Shown here in pieces: positions 4,799-7,253 of a stretch of 7,253 bases of DNA. Below the pieces are notes generated by a model that did no database searches, was not told the DNA's origin, and worked only from the letters and a program-made list of their open reading frames with translations. Position numbers and translations under genes: made by a program. Source of the stretch: Gammaproteobacteria bacterium (lineage in GTDB: Bacteria; Pseudomonadota; Gammaproteobacteria; Steroidobacterales; Rariloculaceae); contig SMWC01000005.1 in NCBI GenBank assembly GCA_004357505.1, forward strand, positions 1 through 7,253, given 5' to 3'. Every line of letters begins with the position of its first letter. The first letter of the stretch is position 1.

Positions 4799-7253
4799 GC
4801 TCAGCATACTGCACAGCCGCAACAGGTCGGCAAAAATGCCTGCAGCGGTGACATCCGGACCCGCGCCCGGGCCGCGAATGATGAGCGGATTCTCGCAGTA
4901 GCGACGGGTCACGAACTGCACGATGTTATCGGTCAGACTGATATTGGCGAACGGGTGATCGCGAGGATAACTTGCCAGCCGCACGTCGGCCGTGCCCTGC
5001 TCCAAATCGACCTCGGCGACGTAGCGCAGCACCCGATCACTCTGCTGCGCTTGCCGATAGCGCTCCGCCATCGGTGCATCGAAGTCGACGAGCCGCTGCA
5101 GAAACTCGTCGACCGAAGCGTCGGCAAGTGCTGCCGGGACGAGATTTTCGACCTTCAGGTCGGCCAGTTCCAGCGCAAGGCCTGCCTCTCGAGCCAGGAT
5201 CACGGCCTTTCTTGCGACATCCATACCAGACAGATCATCGCGCGGGTCGGGTTCTGTATAGCCGCGAGCCTTGGCCTCGCGCACGATTTCGGAAAACGGC
5301 CGGGTGGCGTCGAAGACATTAAACAGATAGGCCAGTGTGCCGGATAAGATCCCGCTGATGCTGGTTATCTCGTCGCCGGTCTCGACCAGATCTTTAAGTG
5401 TTTGAATAACCGGCAAACCGGCGCCGACAGTCGCTTCGTAGAGGAAGTGGGTGTTCGCGTCATGGCTGATGCGCTTGAGATCGGCGTAGTAGTGCAACGG
5501 CCCGCTATGCGCCCGTTTGTTTGGCGTGATGACGTGGATACCGCGTTCCAGCCACTGACCATAGAGGTTGGCAATGCTGTCCTCCGCGGTGCAGTCGATC
5601 AGCACGGTGTGCGGAAGATGATCAGCCTGCAGGTGCTCGACGAAACGTTCCAGATCCTTATCCTGACCGGCTGCGAACGTCTCACGCCAGTTGCCAAGGT
5701 CGATCCAGCGGTCGGCCAACAACATGCGGGTGGAGCTACTGACGGCGCGAACCCGGAGATCCAGGTTAAAGCTTTGCCGTAGCCGCTCTGCTTCGCCGGC
5801 CATCTGATCCAAGAGCGCGCTGCCTACCGAACCCGGCCCGATCAGCCCGATCGAGACAGTTTTGGCCGATAGATAGAAGCTGCCATGCACAGCGCGTAAG
5901 GCCCGCGTCATGTCCTTGGCATCGATCACGGCGGAGATGTTGCGCTCCGAAGCGCCCTGCGCGATGGCGCGGACGTTGATGCCGGAACTACCGAGGGTCC
6001 GGAAGAAACGCCCTGCGACACCCGGCAACCCTGCCATGCCATCACCCACAACCGCGACTATAGCGCAGCCCTTGGTGACTTCGATGCTCTGCACCTGGCC
6101 CTCGGAGAGTTCCACGGCGAAGGCGCGTTCTACGACGGCCTTGACTTGAGCTGCGGAATCGTCCGGAACAGCGAAGCAGATCGAGTGCTCCGAGCTACCC
6201 TGAGAGATCAGCGTGACCGAGATCGCTGCCTCGCGCAGTGCGCCGAACAGCCGATCGGCGGTTCCGGGTACACCGATCATGCCCGCACCTTCCAAGTTCA
6301 CCATGGCAATGCCGTCGATACCGCTGATGCCTTTGACCAGGGCCTCGCGATGCCCGGGCATCGCGGTGATCTCGGTGCCCGGGCGTTCCGGAGTGAACGT
6401 ACCGCGGATACGGATCGGAATCCCGTGGGCCACGGCCGGAGCCATCGTCTGCGGATGAATGACCTTCGCGCCAAAATAGGCGAGTTCCATGGCTTCGTTG
6501 TAGGAAATCTGATCGATGACCTTGGCTTCGGGCACACGGCGCGGGTCACCGCTCATCACGCCCTCGACGTCGGTCCAGATATGCACGGCACCGGCACCTA
6601 GGAGACCGCCGAATATCGACGCGGAGTAATCGCTGCCGTTTCGACCCAGCGTCGTCTGTAAGCCTTCTCGATTCCGGGCGATAAAGCCCGTCACGACGAT
6701 CACGCCCCGATAATCATCCGCGATGACTCGTTGGCACTGCTCGCGGGTCAGCTCCCAGAGGACAATCGGCCCCATCTCTCCGGCCTCTACGACCAGAATG
6801 TCGCGGGCATCGACGTAGGTCACGGCCCCGCTGCGACGGCCGTCTTCCTCAAGCAAGCCGGCCAGCAATCGTGCCGACCAGAGTTCGCCAAACCCTGCGA
6901 CCAGGTCCCGGCTGCGCTGGGAGGCAGCCTTCACCAGAGACAGCGCCTTCAACACGCTGTCGATATTCTCTAATTCGTCTGTGAACTGCTGTATCAGGCT
7001 GTTGGCGCGGTTCTTCGAGAGCAGCTCAACGACCATGGGCTCGTAGCGTGATCTCAGAACCTCGACGGTGGCCTCCACCGGTTGATTATTGGACGCCTGC
7101 TCGATGAGCCTGAGCAGCAGATCGGTCACGCCGTCGATCGCGGAGACGACGACAGCAAGATTGCCGTCCGGCTGACCCACGATAATGTCTGCAACCCGTC
7201 TAAAACAGGCCGCATCCGCCAAGCTCGTACCACCAAATTTATGTACCGTCCAG
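4784..7253 (-). CDS. thrA: Bifunctional aspartokinase / homoserine dehydrogenase, 5' end cut by window edge
   Basis: The first and third steps of the aspartate pathway in one cytoplasmic polypeptide: ATP-dependent phosphorylation of aspartate and NAD(P)H-dependent reduction of aspartate semialdehyde to homoserine. The open frame continues to the right edge: ten codons upstream of a TTG at 7222 read WTVHKFGGTS, so that TTG is not the start and only a few N-terminal residues are missing. There are 822 visible residues (E. coli ThrA has 820). Kinase motifs: KFGGTS at 5-10, LGRNGSDYSA at 202-211, WTDVEGVMSGDPR at 226-238. Two ACT domains at about 315-460 carry QGSSEHSI and QGASERNI loops, with Q351 and Q432 candidate effector-binding residues, so threonine feedback is likely. 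Dehydrogenase motifs: nucleotide loop IGPGSVGSALL near 471-481, TPNKR at 576-580, ATVGAGLPVI at 607-616, TEPDPRDDLSGMDVARK at 666-682, RGPGAGPDVTAAG at 793-805. A GELWSARLL segment recalls MetL, but the intact ACT loops and linkage to thrC favour thrA. Any leader or attenuator lies outside. Confidence 0.95.
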   Translation of the reverse strand, partial: WTVHKFGGTSLADAACFRRVADIIVGQPDGNLAVVVSAIDGVTDLLLRLIEQASNNQPVEATVEVLRSRYEPMVVELLSKNRANSLIQQFTDELENIDSVLKALSLVKAASQRSRDLVAGFGELWSARLLAGLLEEDGRRSGAVTYVDARDILVVEAGEMGPIVLWELTREQCQRVIADDYRGVIVVTGFIARNREGLQTTLGRNGSDYSASIFGGLLGAGAVHIWTDVEGVMSGDPRRVPEAKVIDQISYNEAMELAYFGAKVIHPQTMAPAVAHGIPIRIRGTFTPERPGTEITAMPGHREALVKGISGIDGIAMVNLEGAGMIGVPGTADRLFGALREAAISVTLISQGSSEHSICFAVPDDSAAQVKAVVERAFAVELSEGQVQSIEVTKGCAIVAVVGDGMAGLPGVAGRFFRTLGSSGINVRAIAQGASERNISAVIDAKDMTRALRAVHGSFYLSAKTVSIGLIGPGSVGSALLDQMAGEAERLRQSFNLDLRVRAVSSSTRMLLADRWIDLGNWRETFAAGQDKDLERFVEHLQADHLPHTVLIDCTAEDSIANLYGQWLERGIHVITPNKRAHSGPLHYYADLKRISHDANTHFLYEATVGAGLPVIQTLKDLVETGDEITSISGILSGTLAYLFNVFDATRPFSEIVREAKARGYTEPDPRDDLSGMDVARKAVILAREAGLALELADLKVENLVPAALADASVDEFLQRLVDFDAPMAERYRQAQQSDRVLRYVAEVDLEQGTADVRLASYPRDHPFANISLTDNIVQFVTRRYCENPLIIRGPGAGPDVTAAGIFADLLRLCSMLSANHD

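Noticed and set aside
4790..5347. A 185-codon plus-strand frame opposite the homoserine dehydrogenase domain
   Set aside because: Antisense to strongly conserved dehydrogenase motifs, with no motif of its own.
7220..7222. TTG at 7222 as the start of the aspartokinase gene
   Set aside because: The same frame continues upstream through KFGGTS, the essential kinase motif, to the window edge, so the true start is outside.

Overview
The window looks like a chromosomal segment of a moderately high-GC gammaproteobacterium. The evidence is a fused aspartokinase-homoserine dehydrogenase followed by threonine synthase, and a TatD that matches the Escherichia coli TatD subtype along its whole length. 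The two DUF6152-type secreted proteins are reminiscent of environmental lineages such as Steroidobacteraceae or Woeseiaceae relatives. That placement is only an inference. Coding density is very high: five genes, no stretch over 300 bases without a gene, and no RNA gene, insertion sequence, CRISPR array or prophage gene that I can see.

Layout. Positions 1-1949, minus strand: two tandem genes for secreted DUF6152-family proteins, separated by 7 bases. The second in transcription order runs off the left edge and has no stop in the window. Positions 1950-2038: an 89-base divergent intergenic region. Positions 2039-2830, plus strand: tatD, a metal-dependent TIM-barrel deoxyribonuclease. Positions 2832-3392, minus strand: a membrane-anchored NERD-domain protein that ends one base after tatD, in convergent orientation. 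Positions 3393-3430: a 38-base spacer with only 5 G or C bases. Positions 3431-4741, minus strand: thrC. Positions 4784-7253, minus strand: the bifunctional aspartokinase/homoserine dehydrogenase gene (thrA type), cut by the right edge just upstream of its KFGGTS motif, so its start is not visible.

How they work together. The thrA-type enzyme carries out the first and third steps of the aspartate pathway (aspartate to aspartyl phosphate; aspartate semialdehyde to homoserine). ThrC carries out the last step (O-phosphohomoserine to threonine). Homoserine kinase, encoded by thrB between these two genes in the classic thrABC operon, is absent here: only 42 bases separate thrA from thrC. The NERD gene follows thrC on the same strand and may be co-transcribed, but has no evident link to threonine synthesis. 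The DUF6152 pair is a separate unit of unknown role. Both proteins would begin with His-His-Ser after signal peptide removal, which is the most suggestive lead in the window. I see no overt new multi-gene system.
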